Part shown: piece by piece, positions 8,409 to 18,479 of the stretch
Layout: every line of letters begins with the position of its first letter
How positions within the stretch are numbered: the stretch's first letter is position 1
Position numbers and translations under genes: made by a program
NCBI RefSeq assembly: GCF_014652835.1
Contig: NZ_BMZO01000001.1
Coordinates: 1 to 64,000, forward strand
Direction: 5' to 3'
Length of the DNA stretch: 64,000 nt
DNA from: Limoniibacter endophyticus
Lineage (GTDB): Bacteria > Pseudomonadota > Alphaproteobacteria > Rhizobiales > Rhizobiaceae
Notes under the pieces: model-generated
What the model saw: only the letters and a program-made list of their open reading frames with translations
Databases searched by the model: none
What the model was told of the DNA's origin: nothing

Positions 8409-9092
8409 CTACTCGGTTACAGACAGCACGATACCCGTATCGTGCTGTCGCACATAATCGACGCGACTGCCGTTCCAGTGATAGCTGTAATGACGGCCTT
8501 GCGTCGGGATCGGGATGAGGTCAGGCCAGAAGATACCGATACATTGACCACCTTCCATGCGAACGCTTTCCCAGACCAGACCATCGCTGCCGCCGTCGCG
8601 TAAAGCGGCACCGAGTTTCTGCGATACGCTGTAATCTACCGGATTGCGCGCGCCGGACACGGCGCTGACATCGTCCAGATCGAGATCCACGGAACCGATC
8701 AAGACGCGAAAATCTGCGGTCCAGCCTGGCCGCTCCGCTGTCGCCCGCATGAAGGAGGCATGATGATGGATGGTCTCTGCAACAGCAACTTCCTCGCGGT
8801 CGGCAGCATAATAAATACCGAAAGTGCCGTCACTGAACCTTCCCGGGTGTAGTGGCGAGCAATGGACAAAGGGTGCCATCACGAGGCTGGAGCCGGGACC
8901 GGAAACACGGCGTGCCGGAGGAACCTTCCCGAGATCGCCGATCTCCATGCGGATGCGCGGGTTGGTCTTCGATTCCACGGCAACCAACGCTTCCCAGTCA
9001 TGCGGATCGGCGATGTCCTCGAACAGATGGATCGGCGGATGTATGGAACGAATGATGCGGTGGGTCTTTGGCCAACGGACACGCTTCTTCAC
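8409..9092 (-). CDS. RES-domain toxin (type II TA)
   Basis: This 227-residue RES-family protein has GRFSDGTFGIYYAAD at about 84-98 and EVAVAET at 101-107, carrying the conserved Arg and Glu of the family. RES toxins studied in other bacteria (such as MbcT-type) deplete NAD+. The start is set at GTG 9092, which overlaps the antitoxin stop as GTGA; GTG 9095 is equally possible. This gives the usual N terminus KKRVRWPKTHRIIRS. It lies directly downstream of an Xre/DUF2384 antitoxin gene. A 13-base palindrome lies within its 3' end. Confidence 0.9.
   Translation of the reverse strand: MKKRVRWPKTHRIIRSIHPPIHLFEDIADPHDWEALVAVESKTNPRIRMEIGDLGKVPPARRVSGPGSSLVMAPFVHCSPLHPGRFSDGTFGIYYAADREEVAVAETIHHHASFMRATAERPGWTADFRVLIGSVDLDLDDVSAVSGARNPVDYSVSQKLGAALRDGGSDGLVWESVRMEGGQCIGIFWPDLIPIPTQGRHYSYHWNGSRVDYVRQHDTGIVLSVTE
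8422..8449. repeat. 13-base perfect palindrome inside the RES gene 3' end
   Basis: GACAGCACGATAC and GTATCGTGCTGTC are exact reverse complements with a 2-base spacer, 16 bases beyond the end of the convergent VOC gene. It is coding in the RES frame. It may fold into a strong hairpin in both transcripts and stop the VOC message. No T-run follows, so terminator function is inference. Confidence 0.6.
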
Positions 9093-9502
9093 CACGCGCC
9101 GCGCTCCGCATCGATCCATTCGCGCATGGTCGCCAGATCGGCAAGTTCGCCGCGCAGCATGAACTCGAGCGCGGATAGCCCGCCGAAGGTGGCGTTTGGT
9201 TTCCTGATCCACTCATAACCGCGCGCCGGTTCCTTGAAGAGGTAGCGTAAGCCTTTGTGGATGCCCATGAGATGCGCCATGCGCATACGCAGGTCCCGAT
9301 CAATGCGGCCGATCTCACCATCCTTCCAGCGTGCCCAGGTGCGCGCAGCCATGTCACCAAGCAGAATTCGAGCTTCCGTGTCGCTCAATTGCCAGGCCCG
9401 AAAGAGGTTGACGGTCGTGCGGGCAAGGGCTGCTGCTTCCTCATCCGTGATGACCGGAGAGATCTCGACAGCGGGCGTATGTGCTAACTGATGAAGCTGC
9501 AT
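9089..9502 (-). CDS. Xre/MbcA/ParS-type antitoxin (DUF2384)
   Basis: This 137-residue protein has a helix-turn-helix-like N-terminal part (LSDTEARILLGDMAARTWARW at about 54-74) and the C-terminal DUF2384 toxin-binding domain (GIHKGLRYLF, then NATFGGLSALEFMLRGE). It neutralises the RES toxin encoded by the overlapping downstream gene and should repress its own promoter. The start is ATG 9502, with GGAGA seven bases upstream. A perfect inverted repeat immediately upstream spans a likely -10 element, as expected for autoregulation. Confidence 0.9.
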   Translation of the reverse strand: MQLHQLAHTPAVEISPVITDEEAAALARTTVNLFRAWQLSDTEARILLGDMAARTWARWKDGEIGRIDRDLRMRMAHLMGIHKGLRYLFKEPARGYEWIRKPNATFGGLSALEFMLRGELADLATMREWIDAERGAW

Positions 9503-9512
9503 GTTAGGTCTC

Positions 9513-9547
9513 CATTTGGCATAAATATAGTATAATTTCGCCAAATG
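9513..9547 (-). promoter_or_regulatory. Operator/promoter of the RES-Xre toxin-antitoxin operon
   Basis: The perfect 8-base arms CATTTGGC (9513-9520) and GCCAAATG (9540-9547) flank a 19-base A/T-rich core. That core contains TATACT/TATAGT on the minus strand and is itself nearly symmetric. It sits 11-45 bases before the antitoxin ATG. The layout fits binding of an antitoxin dimer over the -10 box; this is inference from position. Confidence 0.75.
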
Positions 9548-9639
9548 ACAAGTCTGGGAAGTTCCCAGAAGTTTGACTATGATTTTCCATGAAGAGCGCC
9601 GACCGAACCACCTGCATCTAGCTCCCGCGTTTAGCGAGG

Positions 9640-10308
9640 AGCGTGTGAGTCAGTCATGCGGCTCGTGCTTTTGCGCGCCTGCATGGCAAAAGTCGTCATC
9701 ATCGGCACGGATGCTTGGAGTTCTTCAGGTGACCAATCCCAACATTATAGTCGGGGCGCTACAGCTACTATTCAAGCTATTATCATGGCCACAGTTTCGA
9801 CGATTGCGCGCGTTTTCTCCTGCCGGTTGAGGGCAGGACCGCCTGATCATCGGAAGTTTCTGCTCGATCGGCTCTGGTGCGGCCTTTATCATGGCCGGTA
9901 ATCAGGGCCATCGGCACGATTGGATCAGCACATTTCCATTTACTGGATGCCGGAGGTGGAATCCTTCGGATGTCGAAAACGGATATATGCCCGTTGGCGA
10001 CCGGTGACGGCAATGACGTCTGGATAGGCTCGGAAGCAATCATCATGCCGGGTGTCACGGTAGGCAACGGCGCTATCATCGGCACGCACGCACTGGTAAC
10101 GCGCAATGTGGAACCTTATGCTATTGTCGGCGGAAATCCGGCGGGACTGTCCGGACATGCTGGAGCGATGCGCAGGCATCCCAGCTTCTGGAAATGCAAT
10201 GGTGGAACTGGAGCGATGTGCAGTTGAAGGGCGCTATGACGCTTCTGACGAGCGGTGATATCGTCCGTCTCTATCAGTACTCGAAAGAGAGCATTCAGAC
10301 GATATAAT
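9640..10308 (+). pseudogene. Broken CatB-type (xenobiotic) O-acetyltransferase
   Basis: Pieces of a hexapeptide-repeat acetyltransferase of the CatB/Vat group appear in order but in different frames. VTNPNIIVG lies at 9730, a region matching [17 protein letters not shown] at about 9760-9825, [27 protein letters not shown] at about 9845-9925, and [30 protein letters not shown] with [11 protein letters not shown] at 10013-10142. The C-terminal LLTSGDIVRLYQ is in another frame and ends at the TAA at 10308. At least three or four frameshifts are needed, so no full acetyltransferase can be made. The intact 5' end is unclear; the left boundary is approximate. It is a relic of an acquired gene next to the toxin-antitoxin pair. 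Confidence 0.85.
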
Positions 10309-10318
10309 TACCGACGGA

Positions 10319-10341
10319 TCTGCCCGCCAATGACGGGCAGA
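10319..10341 (-). terminator. Hairpin after parE
   Basis: An 8-base stem (TCTGCCCG / CGGGCAGA) with a 7-base loop lies 13 bases past the parE stop. No clear U-tract follows, so it is a weak terminator candidate. Confidence 0.4.
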
Positions 10342-10353
10342 CTCCCGGTAAGA

Positions 10354-12414
10354 TCAAATATCCAGGTCCTGCGCGAATTCCGCGCGTTCCTGAATGAAAT
10401 TGAAGCGGGCTTCAGGCTTGGTACCCATCAAGGCATCGACGGCGTTCTTGGTCGTCTCCTGACTCTCGCGAACCTCGACTCGCAGAAGCATGCGCTTCTT
10501 CGGGTCCATCGTGGTTTCCTTGAGCTGGCTTGCCAGCATCTCACCAAGGCCCTTGAAGCGACCGATCTCGATCTTGCCGCGGCCGTTGAATTCCTTGGCC
10601 ATCAGCTCCTCCTTATGCGCGTCGTCACGCGCATACATGGTCTTGCCGCCCTGGGTAATCTTGTAGAGCGGTGGCACGGCCAGGAAAAGATGACCTTCCT
10701 GAATGAGCTGCGGCATCTCCTGATAGAAGAAGGTGATGAGAAGCGAGGCAATATGCGCGCCATCCACGTCGGCGTCGGTCATGATGATGACGCGCTCGTA
10801 GCGAAGATCTTCCTCGCGATATTTTGAACGTGTACCGCAACCGAGTGCCTGCGTGAGATCGCCAATCTGCTGATTGGCCGTGAGCTTGTCACGACCAGCG
10901 CTGGCGACGTTCAAGATCTTGCCGCGTAGCGGAAGAACGGCCTGCGTGGCGCGATCGCGCGCCTGCTTGGCCGATCCCCCTGCCGAATCGCCCTCGACGA
11001 TGAATATCTCGGCGCCCGCCGCCGAATTCTGCGAGCAATCCGCCAGCTTGCCGGGCAGGCGCAGCTTGCGCACGGCCGTCTTGCGATTAACCTCTTTTTC
11101 CTGGCGGCGTTTGATGCGCTCGTCGGCGCGTGCAATCACCCAGTCGAGCAGCTTGGAAGCTTCCTGCGGGCTGTCGGCGAGGAAGTGATCGAACTTGTCG
11201 CGGATCGCGTTCTCAACGATTCGTTGGGCTTCGACGGTCGCAAGCTTATCCTTGGTCTGGCCGACAAATTCGGGTTCACGGATGAAGACTGAGAGCATGC
11301 CAGCGGCCGTGGCCATCACATCGTCGGAGGTAATGACCGCGGCGCGCTTGTTGCCAACGAGTTCGGCATAGGCTTTCAGGCCGCGTGTCAGGACGTTGCG
11401 CAGGCCCGTCTCATGCGTACCGCCGTCGCCGGTTGGGATCGTATTACAATAGGAATGAATCAGACCATCGCCGGTATGCCAGGTGACTGCCCATTCGACC
11501 GCGCCATGTCCGTTCTGCTTCTCGCTCTTGCCGGCGAAAATATCACGCGTGACCTGGGTTTCGCCTTCGAGCGACGCGGACAGATAATCCTTCAGCCCGC
11601 CAGGAAAATGAAACTCGGCCTTGGCAGGAACGCCAGCCTTTTCGTTGACAAGAGAAGCGTCGCAGGACCAGCGGATCTTGACGCCGCCGAACAGATAGGC
11701 CTTTGAACGCGCCATCTTCATGATGCGCGCGGCTTCGAATTTAGAGCCCTTGCCGAAGATTTGTTCGTCCGGGTGGAAGCGCACCTTCGTTCCGCGACGA
11801 TTGTGAACCTCGCCCAGATCTTCCAGCCCGCCTTGTGGAACGCCGCGCGAGAATGTCTGGCGATAGAGGCGCTTGCCACGCGCGACCTCAACAATGAGAT
11901 CATCCGACAGTGCATTGACGACGGAAACGCCGACGCCGTGCAGGCCACCCGAGGTCTCGTAGGCCTTGGAATCGAACTTGCCGCCAGCATGCAGCGTTGT
12001 CATGATCACTTCGAGGGCCGACTTATCCTTGAATTTCGGATGCGGATCGACCGGAATGCCGCGCCCATTGTCCGTCACGGAAAGATAGCCCTCCGCATCG
12101 AGCTCGACATCGATCCAGGTCGCATGGCCGGCCACCGCTTCGTCCATCGAATTGTCGATGACCTCCGCAAAAAGGTGATGCAGCGCCTTGTCGTCGGTGC
12201 CCCCGATATACATGCCCGGTCGCCGGCGCACGGGTTCAAGCCCTTCAAGGACCTCGATGTCGGCTGCCGAATAGCTTTCATTGGGGTCGCGCGGTGCGAC
12301 GGCGGAAGGAGTTGCCGCCTTCTTCGGTTTCTCCACGACAGGCTTTGGAGCAAGCTGGGGCTTGCTCGCCGGCGCCTGATCCGCAGTTCCGAAAAGATCG
12401 ATTTCGTCCGCCAT
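10354..12414 (-). CDS. parE: DNA topoisomerase IV subunit B
   Basis: This 686-residue protein is the ATPase subunit of topoisomerase IV, which decatenates chromosomes together with ParC. After an Ala/Pro/Lys-rich N-terminal tail (about 1-45) come RRRPGMYIGG and the GHKL ATP site with EVIDNSMDEA, VTDNGRGIPV and GGLHGVGVSVVNALS. The TOPRIM domain follows with IVEGDSAGGSAKQARDR and TDADVDGAHI. GLGEMLASQLKETTMDP near the end is the ParE rather than the GyrB form. ATG 12414 gives the usual MADEIDLFG start; an upstream in-frame ATG (12477) adds 21 unlikely residues. Confidence 0.95.
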   Translation of the reverse strand: MADEIDLFGTADQAPASKPQLAPKPVVEKPKKAATPSAVAPRDPNESYSAADIEVLEGLEPVRRRPGMYIGGTDDKALHHLFAEVIDNSMDEAVAGHATWIDVELDAEGYLSVTDNGRGIPVDPHPKFKDKSALEVIMTTLHAGGKFDSKAYETSGGLHGVGVSVVNALSDDLIVEVARGKRLYRQTFSRGVPQGGLEDLGEVHNRRGTKVRFHPDEQIFGKGSKFEAARIMKMARSKAYLFGGVKIRWSCDASLVNEKAGVPAKAEFHFPGGLKDYLSASLEGETQVTRDIFAGKSEKQNGHGAVEWAVTWHTGDGLIHSYCNTIPTGDGGTHETGLRNVLTRGLKAYAELVGNKRAAVITSDDVMATAAGMLSVFIREPEFVGQTKDKLATVEAQRIVENAIRDKFDHFLADSPQEASKLLDWVIARADERIKRRQEKEVNRKTAVRKLRLPGKLADCSQNSAAGAEIFIVEGDSAGGSAKQARDRATQAVLPLRGKILNVASAGRDKLTANQQIGDLTQALGCGTRSKYREEDLRYERVIIMTDADVDGAHIASLLITFFYQEMPQLIQEGHLFLAVPPLYKITQGGKTMYARDDAHKEELMAKEFNGRGKIEIGRFKGLGEMLASQLKETTMDPKKRMLLRVEVRESQETTKNAVDALMGTKPEARFNFIQERAEFAQDLDI

Positions 12415-12647
12415 GCGTTTGCCTATGTCTCTCGTCGCAGCGAATGCAGGATGCATCCACAAATGCCCGTCATGCAATCTGTGTTTTCGTTCTGTTCTAA
12501 ATGCAGAGGATCGGGATTACCAGTCCAATCTGCCGCACGAAAAGGCAAAAAGCGAGGCTGTGTAAGGCTTCAAGGGCGGTTTTGCCCAGAAAAACGTGGC
12601 CGGGAGCGGCTGTACAGGCTGCTTGTGACTCGTGGGAGCAAGTCTTG

Positions 12648-13577
12648 TCAGCGCATCCAGAACAGAATTGCTGGAAGCGTGAGAAGCGAGGTCGCCGTGG
12701 TGACGACGACCGTTGCCGAAGCGCGCTCCTGCCAGACGCCATATTGCTGCGCCAGCACGAAGACATTCGTCGCCGTCGGCAAGGCTGCCAGGAGGACGGC
12801 GGCACTGATCCAGATGGGTTCGAATGTGCCGAGACTGGTAAGGATCACATAAGCTAGCAAGGGGTGCAGCAGTAGCTTTGCGGGAACGAGATAGCCGATC
12901 TCGGCAGGGACACGTTTGATGGGACGCAGGGCAAGGGTGACGCCCATTGCAAACAGAGCGCAGGGAGCAGCGCATTGTGCGAGATAGTCGATCAGTTGCT
13001 GAATGGGCACGTATGGCCTGATTTCCAACAAGGCTGCCACGAAGCCCGCGATCATCGCGACGATAAACGGATGGGTGAGAACATTGCGTACAACGCTTGC
13101 GACGATGGCCAGTCCGGAGCGGCGATCGCCCTGCACGGCCATCAGGGCAGGCGCGGTGATGAAATGCGCAGCGTTTTCAAGGCACACGATCAGCGCCACG
13201 GGCGCCACGGCCTGCTCACCAAGCGCTACGATGGCAATGCCGGGTCCCATGTAGCCGATATTGCCATAGCTGCCGCCATATGCCTGAATCGCCGCCTCGC
13301 GTAACGATGCCTTCCGGAGGAAGAGCCCTGTGAGGAAAATCAGCGTGAAGATGCAATAGGTTGCCAGCAGGCTGAGACCAATGAAATCGAACCTGACGAG
13401 TTGGTCGAGCGGTGTGCTGATGATCAGGTCGAAAAAAAGCGCCGGTAGGGCGATGTAGATGATGAAGGTGTTCAGCCAGCCAAGGGCTTCGACCGGCTGT
13501 CTGGTGATGCGCGCTGCGATGTAGCCAATGGCAATGAGGCCGAAGAACGGCAGCATGAGCGCGGCGATTTCCAACAT
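12648..13577 (-). CDS. AEC-family transporter (auxin-efflux-carrier type)
   Basis: This 309-residue polytopic membrane protein has about ten hydrophobic spans in two five-helix halves. LPFFGLIAIGYIAARI starts the first half, with YGGSYGNIGYMGPGIAI containing the conserved N-x-G-Y/F motif of the family. The second half has ALFAMGVTLAL and a C-terminal ALPTATNVFVLAQQYG. Relatives export auxin in plants and carry malonate or other carboxylates in bacteria; the substrate is unknown. It is a single gene between parE and gcvP on the same strand. A strong hairpin separates it from gcvP. Confidence 0.9.
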   Translation of the reverse strand: MLEIAALMLPFFGLIAIGYIAARITRQPVEALGWLNTFIIYIALPALFFDLIISTPLDQLVRFDFIGLSLLATYCIFTLIFLTGLFLRKASLREAAIQAYGGSYGNIGYMGPGIAIVALGEQAVAPVALIVCLENAAHFITAPALMAVQGDRRSGLAIVASVVRNVLTHPFIVAMIAGFVAALLEIRPYVPIQQLIDYLAQCAAPCALFAMGVTLALRPIKRVPAEIGYLVPAKLLLHPLLAYVILTSLGTFEPIWISAAVLLAALPTATNVFVLAQQYGVWQERASATVVVTTATSLLTLPAILFWMR

Positions 13578-13694
13578 GAAGACTATCCGAGAATTGCAAT
13601 GTCGACGTCAACGATTCGGCGCACAGCTTGCAACTGTTTGGCGACGATAGCGACGTGCAAAAATGAAATACCGCTGTGCCAGCCGGATAAAAGA

Positions 13695-13723
13695 ACAACG
13701 CCGGCCACGGTGGCCGGCGTTGT
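13695..13723 (-). terminator. Rho-independent terminator of gcvTHP
   Basis: A 14-base perfect stem (ACAACGCCGGCCAC / GTGGCCGGCGTTGT) with one central base lies 24 bases after the gcvP stop. On the minus strand it is followed by TCTTTT. Confidence 0.85.
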
Positions 13724-13746
13724 GTAACGGTTACATATCAGTGCAA

Positions 13747-16545
13747 TCAGCTTGCCAGGGCTTCCACCGGCGGGCAGGAGCAGATCAGGTTGCGGTCGCC
13801 GCCAACATTGTCGATGCGCGAGACCGGTGACCAGTATTTGGATGCAAACTCGCCCTTGCCCAGCGGAAAAGCGGCATCCGCGCGGGAATAGGGGTGCTGC
13901 CAGTGGTCCGACATGACTTCGGCGGAGGTATGCGGGGCGTTGACCAGAGGGTTGTCACCCTTCGGCCAGGTACCCTTGGCCACTTTGTCTGCTTCTTCGG
14001 CAATAGAGATCATCGCATCGCAGAAGCGGTCAAGCTCCTGCTTCGGCTCTGATTCTGTTGGCTCCACCATCAGAGTGCCCGGAACCGGGAATGACATGGT
14101 CGGTGCATGGAAACCGTAATCGATGAGGCGCTTGGCGATATCCTCGACGGTAACGCCGGTTTCAGCCTTCATGACGCGCGTATCGAGAATGCACTCATGC
14201 GCGACACGGCCGCGCTTGCCCTTGAAGAGGATCGGATAATGCTTCTCGAGGCGCGCGGCGATGTAATTGGCTGAGAGGATGGCAGCCTGCGTTGCCGCCT
14301 TCAGCCCGTTGCCGCCCATCATGCGAATATACATCCAAGTGATAGGTAGGATTGAGGCCGAGCCGAATGGCGCCGCCGAAACAGCGTTCTTGGTGCCTTG
14401 AACCACATGGCCGGGCAGGAACGGTGCAAGATGCGCTGCGACGCCGATCGGCCCGATGCCGGGGCCTCCGCCACCATGCGGGATGCAGAAGGTCTTGTGC
14501 AGGTTCATGTGGCAAACATCGGCGCCGATGTCGCCCGGTCGTGCAAGGCCGACCATGGCATTCAGGTTAGCGCCGTCGAGATAGACCTGACCGCCATGCG
14601 AATGGACGATCTCACAAATCTCCCTGATGCCTTCCTCGAACACGCCATGCGTGGACGGATAGGTGATCATCAGGCAGGCGATGCGGTCGGAGAACTGTTC
14701 GGCCTTGGCCTGCAGATCCTCAATGTCGACGTCGCCTTCCTCGAGGCATTTCACCACGACAATATCCATGCCGGCCATGGAGGCCGACGCCGGATTGGTG
14801 CCGTGTGCGGAGGCAGGAATGAGACAGACGGTGCGCTGGTCATCGCCGTTCTGCTTGTGATAGGCGCGGATTGCGAGCAATCCCGCATATTCGCCTTGGC
14901 TGCCGGCATTGGGCTGCAGGGAAACCGCGTCAAAGCCGGTAATTTCGCAGAGCCAGGCTTCCAGATCCGCGGTCATGGCGGCGTAACCCTTGGCGTGGCC
15001 GGCCGGGGCGAAAGGATGCATATGCGCGACATTCGCCCAGCTGACCGGCATCATCTCTGCGGCGGCGTTGAGCTTCATCGTGCAGGAACCGAGCGGGATC
15101 ATCGCACGATCCAGCGCGAGATCCTTGTCTGCCAGACGACGCAGGAAGCGCATCATCTCCGTTTCGGAGCGATTCTCGCGGAAGGCAGGCTGCGTGAGGA
15201 ATTTCTCGTCGCGCATCCGACCCGGAATTGTGCGTTCCGGCTTTTCAGCCGGCTGCGCGCCAAACAGAGCGGCGAGTGCAACGAGGTCTTCTTCCGTGGA
15301 GGTCTCGTCAAAGGCGATGGCCACGCGGTTGTCGTCCAGCACCCGAATGAGGCGGTTGTCCTTTTCCGCCTCGACCGCCAGGGCGTTCGACTTGCCCTTA
15401 ACTGTAGCGGTAACCGTATCGAAAAAGCGGTCGGATGCGATTTCGATGCCAGCAGCCTTCAAGCCGGCAGCAAAACGCGATGCCAAGCCATGGACACGCG
15501 AGGCGATCATCTGCAGGCCCGCAGGGCCGTGGTAAATCGCATAGGCTGCCGCCATATTGGCAAGCAGGGCCTGCGCCGTGCAGATGTTGGAGGTCGCCTT
15601 GTCGCGGCGAATATGCTGTTCACGAGTCTGGAGCGCCAGACGGTAGCCGACGCGGCCCTGCGCATCCACCGACTGGCCGACGAGACGCCCCGGCATGAGG
15701 CGCGTCAGCTTGTCGGAAACGGCGCAATAGGCTGCATGCGGGCCACCAAAGCCCATCGGGACGCCGTAGCGCTGCATGGAGCCGACGGCGATATCAGCAC
15801 CAAGTGAGGCGGGCGTATCGGAGATCGTCAGCGCAAGTGGATCGGCTGCAAAGATGACGATGGCACCAGCTTCCTTCGCCTTGGCGATAGCCTCTGCATG
15901 GTCGCCATAAACGCCATGCGTGTCAGGCCAGGAAACGATGAGTGCTGCCGTCTTGTCCGAAATTTCAGTCGATTCGACCAGGCCAAGCGGCTCCGCGCGG
16001 GTGATGACCACATCGCGCGTCTGCGCATGTGGCTCGCCGGCGAAAACGATTTCGGCACGACCCATGCGGTGATGGCGACAGGCAATACCCATGGCTTCGG
16101 CGACAGCCGTCCCTTCGTCGAGCAGCGAAGCGGAGGCGACAGGAAGCCCGGTCAACTCGTTTACCAGCGTCTGGAAATGGAAAAGCATTTCCAGACGACC
16201 TTGGCTGATCTCTGCCTGATAGGGCGTATAGGCGGTGTACCAGGCGGGATTTTCGAACATGTTGCGCTGAATGACGGGGGGCGTGTGCACACCGTAGTAG
16301 CCCGCGCCGATAAAGCTCTTCATCAGCACATTCTGCGCCATCTTCTGCGACAGTTCCTGAAGCGCTTCGGCTTCGGAAAGGGCAGCAGGAAGATCGAGTG
16401 CGCGATCGAGACGGATGGAAGCCGGAACGGCCTGCGAAATCAGCGTCTCGACGGAAGGAAGGCTGAGTTCTTTCAGCATGGCGCGTGTGTCATCGGCACT
16501 AGCACCGATATGACGACGCGAAAAGGGAATGCTCATCTCAGTCAT
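13747..16545 (-). CDS. gcvP: Glycine dehydrogenase (decarboxylating), P protein
   Basis: This 932-residue single-chain P protein is a fusion of the two halves that are separate in some bacteria. It decarboxylates glycine on pyridoxal phosphate and passes aminomethyl to the lipoyl arm of GcvH. Visible blocks are RRHIGAS at the N terminus and [14 protein letters not shown] in the first half. The PLP region has [26 protein letters not shown] and [16 protein letters not shown] with the Schiff-base Lys. It is the last gene of the gcvT-gcvH-gcvP operon, 12 bases after gcvH. It depends on the glycine riboswitch ahead of gcvT. Confidence 0.97.
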   Translation of the reverse strand: MTEMSIPFSRRHIGASADDTRAMLKELSLPSVETLISQAVPASIRLDRALDLPAALSEAEALQELSQKMAQNVLMKSFIGAGYYGVHTPPVIQRNMFENPAWYTAYTPYQAEISQGRLEMLFHFQTLVNELTGLPVASASLLDEGTAVAEAMGIACRHHRMGRAEIVFAGEPHAQTRDVVITRAEPLGLVESTEISDKTAALIVSWPDTHGVYGDHAEAIAKAKEAGAIVIFAADPLALTISDTPASLGADIAVGSMQRYGVPMGFGGPHAAYCAVSDKLTRLMPGRLVGQSVDAQGRVGYRLALQTREQHIRRDKATSNICTAQALLANMAAAYAIYHGPAGLQMIASRVHGLASRFAAGLKAAGIEIASDRFFDTVTATVKGKSNALAVEAEKDNRLIRVLDDNRVAIAFDETSTEEDLVALAALFGAQPAEKPERTIPGRMRDEKFLTQPAFRENRSETEMMRFLRRLADKDLALDRAMIPLGSCTMKLNAAAEMMPVSWANVAHMHPFAPAGHAKGYAAMTADLEAWLCEITGFDAVSLQPNAGSQGEYAGLLAIRAYHKQNGDDQRTVCLIPASAHGTNPASASMAGMDIVVVKCLEEGDVDIEDLQAKAEQFSDRIACLMITYPSTHGVFEEGIREICEIVHSHGGQVYLDGANLNAMVGLARPGDIGADVCHMNLHKTFCIPHGGGGPGIGPIGVAAHLAPFLPGHVVQGTKNAVSAAPFGSASILPITWMYIRMMGGNGLKAATQAAILSANYIAARLEKHYPILFKGKRGRVAHECILDTRVMKAETGVTVEDIAKRLIDYGFHAPTMSFPVPGTLMVEPTESEPKQELDRFCDAMISIAEEADKVAKGTWPKGDNPLVNAPHTSAEVMSDHWQHPYSRADAAFPLGKGEFASKYWSPVSRIDNVGGDRNLICSCPPVEALAS

Positions 16546-16557
16546 AAGATTTCAACC

Positions 16558-16926
16558 TTATGCAATGGTTGCGTCGTAGGCGGCCTTGTCCATCAGGCCC
16601 CCAAGCTGGGAAACGTCGGCAAGCTTCATCTTCCAGAGCCAGCCGTCGCTTTCCGCGGCGTTGTTGACCAGCGCCGGGTCGGAGGACAATGCGTCGTTGA
16701 CTTCCGTCACTTCGCCATCGACCGGACCGTAGACGTCTGATGCGGCCTTGACAGATTCAACGACCACGACGGCTTCACCCTTGGAGAACGTCTTGCCGAC
16801 TTCCGGAAGCTCGACGAAGACCAGATCGCCCAGCTGTTCCTGCGCGTAATTGGTGATGCCGACGGTTGCGACGTCGCCTTCGACGGAAAGCCATTCGTGG
16901 TCGGCGGTGTAGTAGATCGTGCTCAT
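16558..16926 (-). CDS. gcvH: Glycine cleavage system H protein
   Basis: This 122-residue lipoyl carrier shuttles the aminomethyl group between GcvP and GcvT. The lipoylated residue is K60 in [16 protein letters not shown], and the YYTADHEWL start is typical. It is the middle gene of the operon, 5 bases from gcvT and 12 from gcvP. Confidence 0.97.
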   Translation of the reverse strand: MSTIYYTADHEWLSVEGDVATVGITNYAQEQLGDLVFVELPEVGKTFSKGEAVVVVESVKAASDVYGPVDGEVTEVNDALSSDPALVNNAAESDGWLWKMKLADVSQLGGLMDKAAYDATIA

Positions 16927-16931
16927 GGGGA

Positions 16932-18035
16932 TCAGCCTTTGAAATAGCGATGGGGAGTGAAGGGAAGGGGATGGATGGAGATGGCGATGCGGCGTCCGCG
17001 CACATCGGCAAAGAGCGGCGTGGCACCATCGGCATATTCCTTGGCAATCATGCCCATGGCGACAGGATGATCTGCGGAAGGGCCGAAGCCGCCCGAGGTG
17101 ATGGCGCCGGCATGCACGCCGTCTCCGGTGACGAGACTTGTTCCCCCACGGACTGGCTGGCGGCCGTCGGCCTTAAGGCCGACGCGCTTTTGCGTCGCAC
17201 CCTTTTCGCGGATGATCCGGAAGGCCTCTGCGCCGACGAAGGAACCACCCTCGCGGATCTCTTTTGGAATGGGCCACAGAAGCGTCGCGTTGACGGGGTC
17301 GGTCGCCGGCGTGATGTCATTGCCATGCAAACAGAGCCCCGCTTCCAGACGAAGCGAATCGCGGGCGGCCAAGCCGATCCATTCCACATCGGCGTCGGCC
17401 AGGAGTTTTTCGGCGAAGGGGCGGGCATCATCGAGCGGCAGGCCGATTTCGAACCCGTCCTCGCCCGTATAGCCCGAACGGCTGACGAACCAGCCTTTCT
17501 GCGTTTCCTTGCCCTGCATGAAGACAAGGCCTTCCATATCGAGCCCGACACGCTTTGCCACCTCCGCGGCCCTCGGCCCCTGGAGGGCCAGAAAGACGCG
17601 ATCAAGCGGTGTAACCGTTACTTCGAAGCCCTTGGCGATTGTGCGCATATGCGCCTCGTCTTCTTCTGCGTTGCCGGCATTGGCCACAAGCATGAAGCGC
17701 AAATCGGACAGGCGCGTGACGATGAGATCGTCGATGATTCCAGCCTGCTCGTTGAGAAAGAAGGTATATTTCGCCTGAGATGGCGCAAGCTTCGATGCGT
17801 CGAGCGGGCAGGCGCGGTTCAGAAATTCGACCGCTTGCTTGCCCTCGATAGTAAAGAGCTTCATATGCGAAATGTCGAAGAGGCCAGCCTTTTCACGCGT
17901 GTGCAAATGTTCCTTCATCACGCCGAGCGGGTAGGTGAGCGGCATGTCCCATCCGGCGAAGCCACCAAACTTTGCGCCTGCCGCGATGTGTAGATCCTTG
18001 AGGGGAAGCGCCTTCAGCGCAGTGTTTTCGCCCAT
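16932..18035 (-). CDS. gcvT: Aminomethyltransferase (glycine cleavage T protein)
   Basis: This 367-residue T protein transfers the one-carbon unit from GcvH to tetrahydrofolate and releases ammonia. Visible blocks are [30 protein letters not shown] (the catalytic Asp region), [12 protein letters not shown] and [13 protein letters not shown]. It is the first gene of gcvTHP. Its leader contains a tandem glycine riboswitch, so the operon is expected to turn on when glycine is high. Confidence 0.97.
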   Translation of the reverse strand: MGENTALKALPLKDLHIAAGAKFGGFAGWDMPLTYPLGVMKEHLHTREKAGLFDISHMKLFTIEGKQAVEFLNRACPLDASKLAPSQAKYTFFLNEQAGIIDDLIVTRLSDLRFMLVANAGNAEEDEAHMRTIAKGFEVTVTPLDRVFLALQGPRAAEVAKRVGLDMEGLVFMQGKETQKGWFVSRSGYTGEDGFEIGLPLDDARPFAEKLLADADVEWIGLAARDSLRLEAGLCLHGNDITPATDPVNATLLWPIPKEIREGGSFVGAEAFRIIREKGATQKRVGLKADGRQPVRGGTSLVTGDGVHAGAITSGGFGPSADHPVAMGMIAKEYADGATPLFADVRGRRIAISIHPLPFTPHRYFKG

Positions 18036-18097
18036 GTCTCCATCAGCCTTCGATACGAGTGCACGCTGACCAGCCGCTTGTCGCGTTTGGCCTGTTC

Positions 18098-18290
18098 GTG
18101 CCCCTCTGTCTGAAGCCTGAGAGACTTGCGTATGCAGAATACAGACGCTTACACCTTCGGCGCGGCCAGTTTGGATGCTGGCCGACTTTCCAGAGTTGTC
18201 GTTTCCGGCGACGGTTCATTTGCCTGAGAGATTTCGGGCGTTTTCCCCTTCGGCGGCAGATTTCTCTGCTCTCTCCCGCAACCGGACAGG
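18098..18290 (-). ncRNA. Tandem glycine riboswitch in the gcvT leader
   Basis: Read on the minus strand, two glycine aptamers follow one another. The first has GGGAGAGA, CCGCCGAAGGGG and CTCTCAGGCAAA. The second has CTCTGGAAAGT, GCGCCGAAGG and CTCTCAGGCTTCAGACAGAGG. Order and conserved bases match the two-aptamer gcvT element. The leader ends about 60 bases before the gcvT ATG. Such elements switch on glycine cleavage genes when glycine binds; the expression platform itself was not resolved. Confidence 0.93.
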
Positions 18291-18479
18291 GCATTTGCGC
18301 CCATGACAGCCCGCCAATACAGAAATTGACGGGAGCTGTCATTACAATGACGCGCGATTTCCCGCAAAATAATGCTGAATCGTTCAATTACGAAAGAAAG
18401 TTGCGTTGCCTCAAGGCAACGCAACCCAGCTGGGCGGCGGTTGTTTCGTACTCCGAAGCCCTTGCTGCGAGATCATATC

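Noticed and set aside
9573-9830. Short open frames in the catB relic as independent genes
   Set aside because: Each is a fragment of one decayed acetyltransferase and stops at frameshift points.
11761-12852. Open frame of 363 codons opposite parE
   Set aside because: Antisense to well-conserved ParE motifs, with no own signature.
14398-15807. Open frame of 469 codons opposite gcvP
   Set aside because: Shadow of GcvP; the opposite strand carries all PLP-enzyme motifs.
18043-18387. Open frame overlapping the glycine riboswitch
   Set aside because: The sequence is explained by the conserved aptamer cores; the frame has no protein family.
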